Shown piece by piece: positions 22,656-33,264 of a stretch of 54,508 nt of DNA. Position 1 is the stretch's first letter. Each line of letters starts with the position of its first letter. Source of the DNA: Zygnema cylindricum (lineage: Eukaryota > Streptophyta > Zygnematophyceae > Zygnematales > Zygnemataceae). The position numbers and the translations under genes are program-made. The notes beneath the pieces are model-generated. The model was not told where the DNA came from and ran no database searches. It saw only the letters and a program-made list of their open reading frames with translations. The stretch covers positions 1 to 54,508 of the forward strand of contig JBBHKE010003317.1 of NCBI GenBank assembly GCA_037447655.1, in the 5' to 3' direction.

Positions 22656-23533
22656 TTAACGTAGATAGAACTTAGCTTTCGTCCCAACCATAGCGAAAAT
22701 TCCCGTAGCTTTAGCTCTCTTGTAGGCATGACACACCCTAAAAACATGGCCTTTTTCATCATAGTAATAGCATGTCAAAGGTGACCTTCTAGGACCACTA
22801 CCTTTACCACTGCCACTACCACTGCCACTACCAATCTTAGAGTCTGAAAGCTGGTTAGCTAGTGCCTGAACAGACTTACTACTACCTCTTTGTGAAATCA
22901 GGTTATTTTCGTTGCTAAAAATAAACTGTATTGCTAATGCTATGTTCCACTGACGCTGTGGAAGAGCCCTAAGCCTATCTATGGCTCCCTTATATGCATC
23001 GGGTAAAGTTCTCATCAATAACATAGCCTACTGAGGTGGTGAAAAGTCCCCACCTGCACTTGTACCCTAAAGGAACAACCTTTTCATAGCATGATAATGA
23101 TCTGACATACTACCTCATGAATACTTAAATTCAAAGATCTGAGTGGCTATGTTAGTCTGCACAGTAACATCTAGCTGAACATACATAGCACGTACGCTAA
23201 ACCAAACTTCACAAGCTTTCTTCAAATCAAGATACGACATTACCAACTCTTTTGTCATTGCCTGTTTCAATACGTTGAGGCAGTCGATATTCATCTTTCT
23301 CCTATCCAGTGCCGTCTCATCGCCAGTTCCTTCCACAATGGGTGACAGTCCCTCTCCTCGAAATATGAGCTCAGCATATCTTCCCAATACAAGATGTCAT
23401 TTCCATCAAAAATAGGCAATTTGGGCGATGGGCCCATAACCTGTTGAAAGTCATGGGCATTCGAACTTGGTTGTGTTTCACTCCCACTAGGAGTCACACT
23501 TGCACCAGCAGGGACTGAGACATTAGTAGAAAT
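22656..23533 (-). pseudogene. copia M4 gag, start codon lost
   Basis: The conserved start position (23531-23533) reads ATT. The three pieces are the leader and capsid start (23291-23497, QQVMGPSPKLPIF), capsid (23115-23387, CLNVLKQAMTKELVMSYL) and the C-terminal part (22656-23024) with a zinc knuckle changed to CYYYDEKGHVFRVC, where one knuckle Cys is lost. A Gly/Ser repeat precedes the knuckle. Confidence 0.8.
23429..23441 (-). other. Primer-binding site of copia M4 (half-tRNA type, intact)
   Basis: Minus strand GGTTATGGGCCCA directly after the LTR end CAACA. All 13 nt are complementary to the anticodon stem-loop of initiator tRNA-Met (TGGGCCCATAACC). It is the best-preserved copy in the window; M1, M2 and M3 carry one or more mismatches. 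Confidence 0.82.
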
Positions 23534-24071
23534 GGCAATAGAAACAAACCCAAAGAATAATACTTATTTAACTAGATTTATGTTATAAGATATGTAGCTT
23601 TAAGTGAGAGAGGTCTTACAACCAAACAAACATATACCACAGCCAAAAATAAGGACAATATAACAAAAAACACCTTAAAGTGCACTTCGTGCTCTCATTT
23701 CCTTAAACTCTGTGTAGAATGTACATTCTGTCTCAAACTGATCATTCCTAATTGAATTAAATACTGTAAAGATCCTCAAAATATCTAAAACGTATGTACA
23801 AGGTTCACCAGACAGCATACTGACAAAAATCTAAGTGTTTGGACCAGAATTGTCCCCTAACAATATCTATACTCTAAAAATCCGAGTGATTCTTATCACG
23901 TCTACATTCATTATCGGCCCTAGACACTTATTTACTTAAAGATAACTATTCGTGTAGATACTACAAAAAACTGCACACTAAATTTGGTCAATATTGAACA
24001 GTTGGTATTCCAAAAATATTCTAAGTCATAGACTCAAATTTCTAAGACTTACTAAAGCTTACTTTTCAATA
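23442..24071 (-). repeat. Family A 5' LTR of M4
   Basis: 630 bp, from TATTG (24071) to CAACA (23442). It is shorter than other copies because of a deletion of about 60 nt in the gag-leader part: 30 leader codons against 50 in M1 and M2, still in phase. Confidence 0.87.
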
Positions 24072-24236
24072 TCTTTGGGTTAGCTTCTGTCATGTCTACT
24101 GATGGCTCAGCTCCTGCGGCTCTTATTAGCCGTAGTGCTCCACCTGCTCGTCCAAGCACGAATATCCCAGCTGGTGCAAGTGTGACTCCTAGTGCGAATT
24201 GATCACAAACGAGTCAAATGCCCATGACCTTCAACA
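24072..24236 (+). repeat. Family A LTR P1, right part
   Basis: 165 bp, the 3' end of a plus-strand family A LTR. It starts at TCTTTGGG, contains the gag ATG within GTCATGTCTAC and ends CTTCAACA. It is followed by GTTCG and satellite, which matches the expected GTTAG duplication with one change. Together with 18993-19338 it forms one LTR split by M4. Confidence 0.8.
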
Positions 24237-27194
24237 GTTCGCGCTAACAGGATTTGTAACCTAGCTTACACAAACTGTTAGCGATAACAAGAATTGTTAC
24301 CTAAATTACACAAACAGTTAGCAATAACACAAATTGTAATCTAAATTACACAAATTGTTTGCGCAAATCGGAATTGTTATCTAAATTACACAAACACATA
24401 GCGCTAACAGAAATTGTTATCTAAATTACACAAATTGTTAGCGATAACAGGAATTGTAATCTAAATTACACAAACTGTTAGCGCTAACATGAATTGTTAT
24501 CTAACTTACACAAACACTTAGCGATAACAAGACTTGTTACCTAAACTACACAAACACTTAGCGATAACAAGAATTGTTGCCTAAATTACACAAATAGTTA
24601 GCGATAACAATAATAGTTACCTAAATTACACAAAAAGTTAGCAATAACGAGAATTGTTACCTAAATTATACAAACAGTTAGCGATAACAATAATTGTTAC
24701 CTTAATTACAAAAACAATTAGCGATAACAAGAATTTTTATCTAAATTACAAAAACAATTAGCGATAACAAGAATTGTTATCTAAATTACACAAACAATTA
24801 GCGATAACAAGAACTGTTACCTAAATTGCACAAACAATTAGCGATAACAAGAATTGTTACCTTAATTACAAAAACAATTAGCGATAACAAGAATTGTTAT
24901 CTAAATTACACAAACTCTTAGCGATAACAAGAACTTTTACCTAAATTACAAAAATAATTAGTGATAATAACAATTGTTACCTTAATTACACAAACAATTA
25001 GCGATAACAAGAATTGGTACCTAAATTTCACAAACAGTTAGTGATAACAAGCATTGTTACCTATATTAAACAAACTGTTAGCGATAACAAAAATTGTTAT
25101 CTAACTTACAAAAACTGTTTGGGATAATATGAATTGATACCTAAATTAAACAATCTGATAGCAATAACCTGAATTGTAATATAAATTACACAAACTTTTA
25201 GAAATAACATGATTTGTAATCTAAATAAAATAAACTGTTAGCAATAACAATAACTGTTACCTAAATTACACAAACAATTAGCGATAACAAGAATTGTTAC
25301 CTAAATTACACAAACAGTAAGCGATACCATGAATTGTTTTCTAAATTACACAAACTGTTAGCAATACCAAGAATTGTTACCTAAATTACACAAACAGTTA
25401 GCGATATCAGGAATTGTAATCTAAATTACACAAACAATTAGCGATAATAAGAATTGTTACTTGAATTACACAAACAGTTAGCGATAACAAGAATTGTCAC
25501 CTTATTTACACAAACAGTTAGCGCTAACATGAATTGTTATCTAACTTACACAAATTGTTAGCTAACAGAATTTTTTATCTAAATTACACAAACTCTTAGC
25601 AATAACAAGAATTGTTACCTATATTACACAGAAAATTAACGATAACAAGAATTATTACTTTAATTACACAAACAATTAGCGATAACAAGAATTGGTACCT
25701 AAATTACATAAACAGTTAGCGATAACAAGAATTGTTACCTAAATTAAACAAACTATTAGCGATAACAAGAAATGTTATCCTACTTTCAAAAATTGTTAGC
25801 ACTAACAATAATGGTTACATAACTTACACAAACTGTTATCGATAACAAGAATTGTTACCTAAATTACACAACTATTAGCGATTACAAGAATTGTTTTCTA
25901 AGTAACATAAATTGTTAGCGATAACACGAATTCTAATCTAAATTTCACAAACTTTTAGCGATTACATTAATTGTAATCTAAAACACACAAACTTTTAGCA
26001 ATAACAATAATTGTTACCTAAATTACACAAACAATCTGCAATAACAAGAATTGTTACCAAAATTACACAAACAATTAGCGATAACAAGAATTGTTACCTA
26101 ATTACACAAACATTAAGCGATAACAAAAATTGTTACCTAAATTTCACAAATTGTTAGCGATAACGAGAATTCTTACCTAAATTACACAAATAGTTAGCGA
26201 TAACAAGAATTATTACTTAAATTACACAATCAGTTAGCGATAACAAGTGTTGTTATCTAACTTACACAAACTGTTAGAGCTAACAAGAATGATTACCTAA
26301 CTTACAGAAAACTGTTACCGATAAAGGAATTGTTATCTAAGTTACACAAACTGTTAGCAATAAAAAGAATTTCTACTTAAATTACACAAATAGTTAGCGA
26401 TAACAAGAATTGTTACCAAAATAACACAAACAATTAGAGATAACAAAAATTGTTACCTAAATTACACAAACACTTAGCGATAATAAGAATTGTTACCTAA
26501 ATTACACAAACAGTTTGTGCTAACAAGAATTGTAATCTAAGTTACACAAATTGTCAGAGTTAACAAGAATGATAACCTAACTAACACAAATTGTTAGCGA
26601 TAAAGGAATTGTTACCTAAGTTACACAAACAATTAGCGATAAAGGAATTGTTACCTAAGTTACACAAATTGTTAGCGATAACAAAAATTGTTACCTTAAT
26701 TACACAAACACTTAGGGATAACAAGAATTGTGACCTAAATTACACAAACAGGTAGCGATAACAGGAATTGTTATCGAACTTACACAAACTGTTAGGCTAA
26801 CAAGAATGGTTACCTAACTTACACAATCTATTAGCGATAACAGAATTTGTTACCTAACTTACACAAACAGTTAGCAATAACAAGAATTATTACCTAAATT
26901 ACATTAACAGTTAGCGATAACAGGAATAGTTACCTAAATTAAACAAACTGTTAGAGATAACAAGAATTGTTACCTAAATTACACAAACAGTGAGCGATAA
27001 CAAGAATTGTTATCTAAATTACACAAAGAGTTAGCGCTAACAGAAATTGTTACCTAAATTACACAAACAGTTAGCGATAACAAGAATTGTTACCTAAATT
27101 ACACAAACTATTAGCGCTTACAAAAATTGTTATCTAACTTAAAAAAACTGTTAGAGCTAACGGGAATTACTACGTTACTTACACAAACTGTTAG
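24237..27194 (+). repeat. 40-bp satellite array, block 3 (about 74 monomers)
   Basis: Same orientation and monomer as block 1. It opens with the AGCGCTAACAGG variant seen just right of P2 and P3, and closes with the TACTACGTTACTTACAC and ACTGTTAG variants seen left of every P LTR. Confidence 0.97.
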
Positions 27195-27883
27195 TATTGA
27201 AATGAAAGCTTTAGTAAGTCTTAGAAATTTGAGTCTAGGATTTAGAATATATTTGGAATACTAAGAGTTCAATATTGACCAAATTTAGTGTGGATTTTTT
27301 TTGTAGTATCAACAGGAATAGTTATCTTTAAGTAAATTTGTGTGTACGGCCGCTAATGAATATAGACATGATAAGAATCACCCGAATTTTTAGGATATAG
27401 ATATTATTAGTGGACAATTGTGGTCCAAACACTTAGATTTTTGTCAGAAGATTGTCTAGTGAACCTTGTAGATACGTTTTAGATATCTTGAAAATCGTTA
27501 GAGTATTTAATTCAATTAGGAATGATGAGTTTGATACAAAATGAACATTCTACACAAGTGTTCAGGAAATGAGAGCACTGAGTGTAGTTTAAGGTGTTTT
27601 GTGCTCTATTGTCTTTGATTTGCTTATAGTACATGTTTGTATGGTTGAAAGACCTCTTTCTTTCAAGTTACATATCTTACACTATAGATCTAGTCTACTA
27701 GGCATGTGTCTTTGGGTTTGCTTTAGCTCTCATGTTTATTGATGGCTCAGCTCCTGCGGCAAGTGCTTTTATTAGCCGTAGTGCTCCACCTGCTCTTCCA
27801 AGGACGAATATCCTAGTTGGTGCAAGTGTGACTCCTAGTGGGAGTGGATCAAAGACGAGTCTAAATGCCCATGACCTACAACA
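27195..27883 (+). mobile_element. Solo LTR P2 of copia family A
   Basis: 689 bp, TATTG to CAACA, flanked by GTTAG on both sides (27190-27194 and 27884-27888). Removing it with one GTTAG leaves an uninterrupted satellite monomer. The gag ATG at 27732 gives 50 codons plus 2 nt up to the LTR end. There is no internal region next to it. Confidence 0.9.
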
Positions 27884-28222
27884 GTTAGCGCTAACAGGAA
27901 GTGATACCTAAATTACACAAACAGTTAGCGATAACATTAATTGTAATCTAAAAAACACAAACTTTTAGCGATAACAATAATTGTTACCTAAATTACACAA
28001 ACAATTAGCGATAACAATAACTGTTACCTTAATTACACAAACAATTAGCGATAACAAGAATTGTTACCTAAATTACACAAACACTTAGCGATAAGAAGAA
28101 TTGTTACCTAAATTAAACAAATTGTTAGCGCTAACATCAATTATTATCTAACTTACACAAACTCTTAGCGATAACAAGATTTGTTGCCTATATTACACAA
28201 ATAATTAGGGATAATAAAAATT
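27884..28222 (+). repeat. 40-bp satellite array, block 4 (about 8 monomers)
   Basis: A short block in the same orientation, starting GTTAGCGCTAACAGG after P2. It ends at about 28222, where integrase sequence of P5 starts within a shared ATTGAG/AATGAG microhomology. Confidence 0.95.
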
Positions 28223-28750
28223 GAGTTTGCAGAATTCCTAAAATTGCATGGTATCTCACGTCTGCTAACCGTTCCTTATTCTCTGGAACAAAACAGTGTT
28301 TCAGAGAGAATGAATAGGACCATATAAGAGTGTGCTACGACAATGATGGCTGATATGGACATAGATTACAAATTTTGGGCAGAGGCTATGAATTGTGTAG
28401 CTTATGTGACAAATAGGCTAGAAAGAAGGGCTGTAAAAGATAAAACTCCTTACGAAATGTGGACAGGACAAAACCAGATGTAAGTTACTTCAAATTTTTT
28501 GGAAGTAAGATATTCATGCTAGATGATGATCCACAAAAATGGAAATTAGAGCCAAAAGGCATACCAGGGATATTTCTAGGGTATGATGATCATGCCAAGG
28601 GTTATAAAGTATATGACATTAAGACAAATAGAGTTGTGGTAGCCTGAAACATCATAGTGAAGGATGAGGGAAAAATAGTAGATGTATTTAATTAGCGTAC
28701 AGATGAAAAGAAAGATAGAAGTGTTGATTATATCTTTTAAGAGAAATATC
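28223..28750 (+). pseudogene. copia P5 integrase C-terminal half
   Basis: It starts in the EFAEFLKLHG block, continues through the region of the catalytic Glu (about 28280-28340, broken by changes), FWAEAMN, and the open stretch 28459-28647 with GIFLGYDDHAKGYKVYDIK. Stops at 28645 and near 28694 and 28738 break it. Confidence 0.82.
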
Positions 28751-28752
28751 CT

Positions 28753-29990
28753 ATGTTTTTCAAGAAAAATGTAGAAAATGCATCTTGTTTCACTCAAAAT
28801 GACTTGGAATCATCTTCTCCACAAGAAACAGGAAGTGTCATGCCTGAAAGAGTTGTAGACTCTCCTCTACCTCAAGCTGAAACTGAATTACTAGAGGAAT
28901 CACATCTATCGAGGAGGAGGACCCAACCATCTATACCAGCTACAGAATTTCTAGGTGGAGTTAGGCGAACTACACGACTCAGGGGAGAAAATGCAGCCTT
29001 TGCTCATTCTACAGATGTAGAAGAGCCTTTAAAATTCAAAGAAGCTTTTTCGAGTAATGAAAGGGAACATTGGGTGGAAGCCGTCAATGAGGAAATGAAG
29101 TCCATCATGGAGGCCCAAACTTAGGATCAGGTGGAACTTCCTCTAGGAAGAAAGGCTATTGGAAGTAAATGGGTGTTTAAATTAAAATTGAAGCGAGATA
29201 ATACCATAGACAAGTATAAGGCTCGGTTGGTTGCAAAGGGATATAATCTAAAGGAGAGGATAGATTATGAAGAAACTTTTTCACCGGTTGTAAGGTTTCC
29301 ATCTGTCCGTATCTTACTTACATTAGCTGCCATAAAGGATTTTGACATCCACCAAATGGATGTCAAAACTGCCTTTTTGCATGGTGATTTAGATGAGGTC
29401 ATTTATATGAAACAACCCGAGGGTTAAGAGGAAGTAGGAAAAAAAAATCTTATGTGCATAGTTTTAAAATCATTGTATGGCCTAAAACAGGCCCATAGGA
29501 AGTGGAAATGAAAGTTAGTTGAGTTCTTGACAGGATTATGGTTTACTAGAATTAGCTCAGATCATTCAGTATATGTGATGTGTGGTGATAATCCTGATGG
29601 GGTGATATTCATTGCTGTGTATGTTGATGATTTGCTGCTAATTAGTAGGAACAAAGAAGGAATTGTTAGAGTAAAACACGCTTTTTATTCAAAATTTAAA
29701 ATAAAGGATTTGGGTGAGGCTAAATACATTCTTGGAATACAAGTAGAAAGAGATAGAAAAAAAAAATCATTAGGCTAACTCAAAAAGAAGCGATACCAAA
29801 CATGTTGGAAAAAATTGGCCTGACTGATGTTAAAGGTTGTGCAACTCCTATAGAGTATAAGCAAAAACTTGAAGGAATAGAGCATGAGTTTGGAGTCATA
29901 ATAGATGAGGAACTTAGTGAAGAAGACCAAAAATTTATGTCCCAAGTACCTTAAAGATAAGTAGTAGGAAGTCTAATTTACTTCATAAAT
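28753..29990 (+). pseudogene. copia P5 linker and reverse transcriptase
   Basis: The open stretches are 28753-29124 (linker and NEEMKSIMEAQT), 29131-29427 ([33 protein letters not shown]) and 29527-29778 (SSDHSVYV, then the catalytic YVDDLLLIS, DLGEAKYILGIQVERD). The breaks are a TAG where Trp is expected at 29122-29124, a TAA at 29425-29427, a TGA near 29510 and a frameshift in the A-run at 29757-29766. It is the only family A copy here that retains the RT active site. Confidence 0.85.
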
Positions 29991-30603
29991 TGCACTAGGC
30001 CCGATATAGTTGCAGCTGTAGGTGTATTGAGCATAAGTTTGCAAAATCCACGAAAGAGAGACTACGAGGCAGCAAAAAGGGTTTTAAGGTATCTTGTCGG
30101 GACTAGAAATCTTTGGCTTACTTTGGGAGGGCACAAGGTTAGTATTAATACTTGGAGTGATGCTAGCTATGGCGATGTGCCTAGTAGAAAGTCTACAATT
30201 GTGTATGTCATTCAGATTGGAAGTGGAACTTGTAGTTGGAGGAGTAAAATTCAAAAAATCACGGCACAATCTACTATAGAAGCCGAATATATGGCTACAA
30301 GCGCAAACATAAAAGAGCTCATTTGGATTAAGGCATTTCTTCAAGAATTGGGGTTTACACAACACGGAACACAAATAATGTGGTACGACAATGAGGCAGC
30401 CATTACTGTGGCTACAAACCCAAGTCACCATTTTAAGAGTAAGCATATGGACATTCGGCTACATTTGGTACGAGAGAAAGTATTTGCAAGGGTGGTCAAA
30501 CTTTGTTATTTGCCTGATGAGAAAATGGTTGCAGACATATTGACAAAAGCCCTTCCCGCTCCTTAGTTCGAGTACTGTATGAAAGCATGTGGTCTAAGTG
30601 AGT
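29991..30603 (+). pseudogene. copia P5 RNase H
   Basis: 179 open codons (30027-30566) with DASYGDVPSRKST, the SRSKIQK-type WRSKIQK block, AEYMATSA, the WYDNEAA active-site block (Cys of WCDNQ changed to Tyr) and SKHMDIRLH, to ADILTKALPAP. It is then interrupted by TAG at 30564-30566 before the last 12 residues. The Trp codon that is TGA in both family B copies is intact here. Confidence 0.87.
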
Positions 30604-30612
30604 AAGTCTTCT

Positions 30613-30627
30613 AAAGCTTAAGGGGAG
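30613..30627 (+). other. Polypurine tract of P5
   Basis: AAAGCTTAAGGGGAG lies immediately before the LTR start TATTGAAAAG (30628). Its match next to M2 (39570-39583, reverse) and M4 fixes the LTR boundary at G|TATTG. Confidence 0.8.
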
Positions 30628-31261
30628 TATTGAAAAGTAAGCTTTAGGAAGTCTTAGAAATTTGAGTCTAAGACTTACAAAATTTTTGGAATACCAACTG
30701 TTCAATATTGACCAAATTTAGTGTAGATTTTTGGTATCTACACAAATAGTTATCTTTAAGTAAATTAGTGTGTAGGGCCGCCAATGAAAGTAGACGTGAT
30801 AAGAATCACCCGGATTTTTAGGGTATAGATATTGTAAGTGGACAATTCTGGTCCAAACACTAAATTTTTGTAAGTAGGCTGTCTGGTGAACCCTGTACAT
30901 ACGTTTTAGATGTTTTCTAGATCTTTTGAGTATTTAGTTCAGTTAGGATTAATCAATTCTATACTGAATGTACATTCTACACAAGAGTTAAGGAAATAAG
31001 AGCACTGAGTGGAGTTTAAAGTGTTTTTCACTCTTTTGTGCTCTTTTGTCTTTGATTTGCTCGTACTTAATGTTTGTATGGTTGAAAGACCTCTTTCATT
31101 TGGAGTTACATATCTTACACTATAGATCTTAACTACTAGGCATTTCTTTTTGGGTTTGCTTCTGCTGTGATGTTTACTAATGGCTCTGTTCCCACTGGTG
31201 CAAGCGTGACTCCTAGTGGGAGTGGATCACACCTATGTGAGAATGCCCATGACCTTCAACA
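30628..31261 (+). repeat. Family A 3' LTR of P5
   Basis: 634 bp, TATTG to CAACA. The gag ATG at 31170 gives 30 codons plus 2 nt to the end, the same shortened leader as M4. It is followed at 31262 by TAATTCACATG, which in M1 is internal sequence (ATCTATCA then TAATT), so TAATT is the expected but unconfirmed target duplication. Confidence 0.88.
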
Positions 31262-31753
31262 TAATTCACATGTCCTAAACGTTTATGCCATAAATCAGAA
31301 TCATTGATTACACTTGAGTACATAACATCATTATCATTATCATTTGCAAGATTCAACCGATACAAATTGTTTCCTCCAGCAAATTCCACTGCAACTATTT
31401 TCCCATTCTTACTCACTGATTCTTTCCATTATGAGATATAGTTTTAAAACCTTTCTTTTCTACCACTGATGTAGAGAAAAAATTTCTTTTAAAAGCCGGG
31501 ACATACAACACATCTTCTAAGACCCTTTTCATAAGTTTCCCCTCTACATTCAACATAAGTGACACCCTCCTCTTTGCTTTCGACTGAACAAACGTATTAT
31601 CACTAAAATAAATTTTGATGGGTCAAATAGATTCAATACTCTCAAATAGATGGCGATTGCGGCACATGTGGGCAGATGCGCCAGAGTCCATAATCCATTC
31701 GTCTTCTTCCACGCCTTCCGTTGCTTCTGCCATCGCAAAATATTTCTTTTCAC
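31262..31753 (-). pseudogene. copia M3 protease and pre-integrase start
   Basis: The region reads to WTLAHLPTCAA in one frame and carries the protease core WTMDSGASAHMC-like codons in the other, with frameshifts. 31213-31416 gives NLYRLNLANDND and LWHKRLGHVNY, ending at the P5 junction; the codons after Asn-Tyr already belong to the reverse strand of the P5 LTR. Confidence 0.72.
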
Positions 31754-31789
31754 TGTTGTTGGGAAAGCTGCTCACGTACTCCTCGTTAA

Positions 31790-32728
31790 GTTCGTTGAAG
31801 AGAGCGTTTGGGCGACCACCAAATTGAAAAGGAACCTGGCTTTCGTCCCATCCAGAGCGAAAATTTCCTGTGGCTTTCGCTCTCTTCTATGCATTACACA
31901 TTCTGAACACATGCCCTTTTTCATCACAGTAATAGCATGTCAAATGTGACCTTCTAGGACCACTACCTTTACCACTACCACTACCTATCTTAGAATCCGA
32001 AAACTAGTTAGCTAGTGCCTGAACAGACTTACTACTACCTCTTTGTGACATTTGGTTAGCTTCTTCACTCAAAATAAATTGAATTGCTAATGCTATGTTT
32101 CATTGACGCTGTGGAGTAGCCCTAAGCCTATCCATGGCTCCCTTATATTCATCGGGCAAAGTTCTCATCAAAATCATAGCCTGCTGAGGTGGTGAATATA
32201 CCCCACCTGCACTAGTACTCTGAAGAAACAACCTTTTCATAGCATGACAATGATCTGACATACCACCTCCAGAATACTTAAATTCAAAAATCTGAGTGGC
32301 TATGTTAGTCTGGACATAACATCTAGCTGAACATACATAGCACGTACACTAAACCAAACTTCAGAGGCTTTCTTCTTCTCAAGATACGACATTACCAAAT
32401 CTTTTGTCATAGACTGCTTTAAGACGTTGAGACAATGGAGATTTTTCTTTCTCCTATCCGGCGCAGTCACATCCGCTGTTCGTTCCACAATGGGTGACAA
32501 GTCCCTCTCCTCGAAATATGAGCTCAACATATCTTCCTAGAATAAGTAATCAGTTCCGTCAAAAATAGGCAATTTGGGCGGTGGGCCTATAACCTGTTGA
32601 AGGTCATGGGCATTTAGATTCGGTTGTGATCCACTCCCACTAGGAGTCACACTTGCACGAGCAGGAGCAATTGGAGCACTAGGGCTAATAGGAGCACTTG
32701 CAATAGGAGCTGAGCCATTATCAAACAT
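31790..32728 (-). pseudogene. copia M3 gag with an ATG start inside the LTR
   Basis: ATG at 32726-32728, 44 codons plus 2 nt before the LTR end (32595). The open stretch 32537-32728 has a Ser/Ala/Pro-rich leader then QQVIGPPPKLPIFDGTDYLF, where the primer-binding site is translated with Met changed to Ile. A stop (TAG for Trp, about 32537) and a lost base near 32316 break the capsid part (32300-32530). The zinc knuckle CYYCDEKGHVFRMC is near 31905-31946. Confidence 0.8.
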
Positions 32729-33264
32729 GATAGCGAAAGCAAACCCAAAGAGAAATGCCTAGATGACTAGATCTATAGTGTAAGATATGTAACTCCAAAC
32801 GAAAGAGGTCTTTCAACCAAACAAACATGTACTACAAGCAAATTAGAGACAATATAGCATAAAACACCTTAAACTGCACTAAATTCTCTCATTTCCTTAA
32901 ATCTTGTGTAAAATGTACATTCTGTATCAAACTTATCATTCCTAATTGAATTAAATACTCTAAACATCCTCAAAATATCTAAAACGTATGTATAAAGTTC
33001 ACCATACAGCCTACTGACAAAAATCTAAGCGTTTGGACCACAATTGTCCACTAACAATATCTATACCCTAAAAATCCTGGTGATTCTTATCACGTTTACA
33101 TTCATTGGCGGCCCTACACACTAATTTACTTAAAGATAACTTTTCGTATAAATACTACAAAAAATTCACACTAAATTTGGTCAATATTGAACAGTTGGTA
33201 TTCCAAAAATATTTTAAATGCTAGACTCAAATTTCTAAGGCTTACTAAAGCATACTTTTCAATA
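32595..33264 (-). repeat. Family A 5' LTR of M3
   Basis: 670 bp, TATTG (33264) to CAACA (32595). The right flank AATTACACAAACAATTAGCG is satellite, the same junction as M1. Confidence 0.88.

Larger units (their letters stand above)
19339..24071 (-). mobile_element. copia family A copy M4, nested in LTR P1
   Basis: Minus-strand element with a complete 5' LTR (23442-24071), gag, protease, integrase, a deletion through RT and most of RNase H, the polypurine tract and a 3' LTR shortened at its outer end (19339-19846). It splits P1. A solo LTR of another family lies in its integrase (20260-21221). The right insertion edge is precise (CAATA, then TCTTT of P1). The left edge lost about 165 bp of both M4 and P1. 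Confidence 0.82.
28223..31261 (+). mobile_element. copia family A copy P5, 5'-truncated
   Basis: The only plus-strand copy with coding sequence: integrase from mid-core, linker, RT, RNase H, polypurine tract and complete 3' LTR (30628-31261). The 5' LTR, gag, protease and half of integrase are absent, with satellite in their place. Its right end (CTTCAACA) abuts, in inverse orientation, the pre-integrase region of M3. Confidence 0.88.
31262..33264 (-). mobile_element. copia family A copy M3, cut at pre-integrase
   Basis: Minus-strand 5' LTR (32595-33264), gag, protease and the start of pre-integrase. It then ends abruptly at the inverse P5 LTR end. The rest of the element is not on the other side of P5. 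P5 probably inserted into M3 and a later deletion or recombination removed the distal part together with the 5' end of P5. Confidence 0.85.

Noticed and set aside
24072-27200. A compact non-autonomous element made of LTR, gag leader and satellite core
   Set aside because: The gag leader is the end of the LTR itself: GTTAG duplications and the primer-binding site place the LTR end at CAACA. The satellite is in the same orientation next to elements of both strands, so it is the host array and not an element interior.
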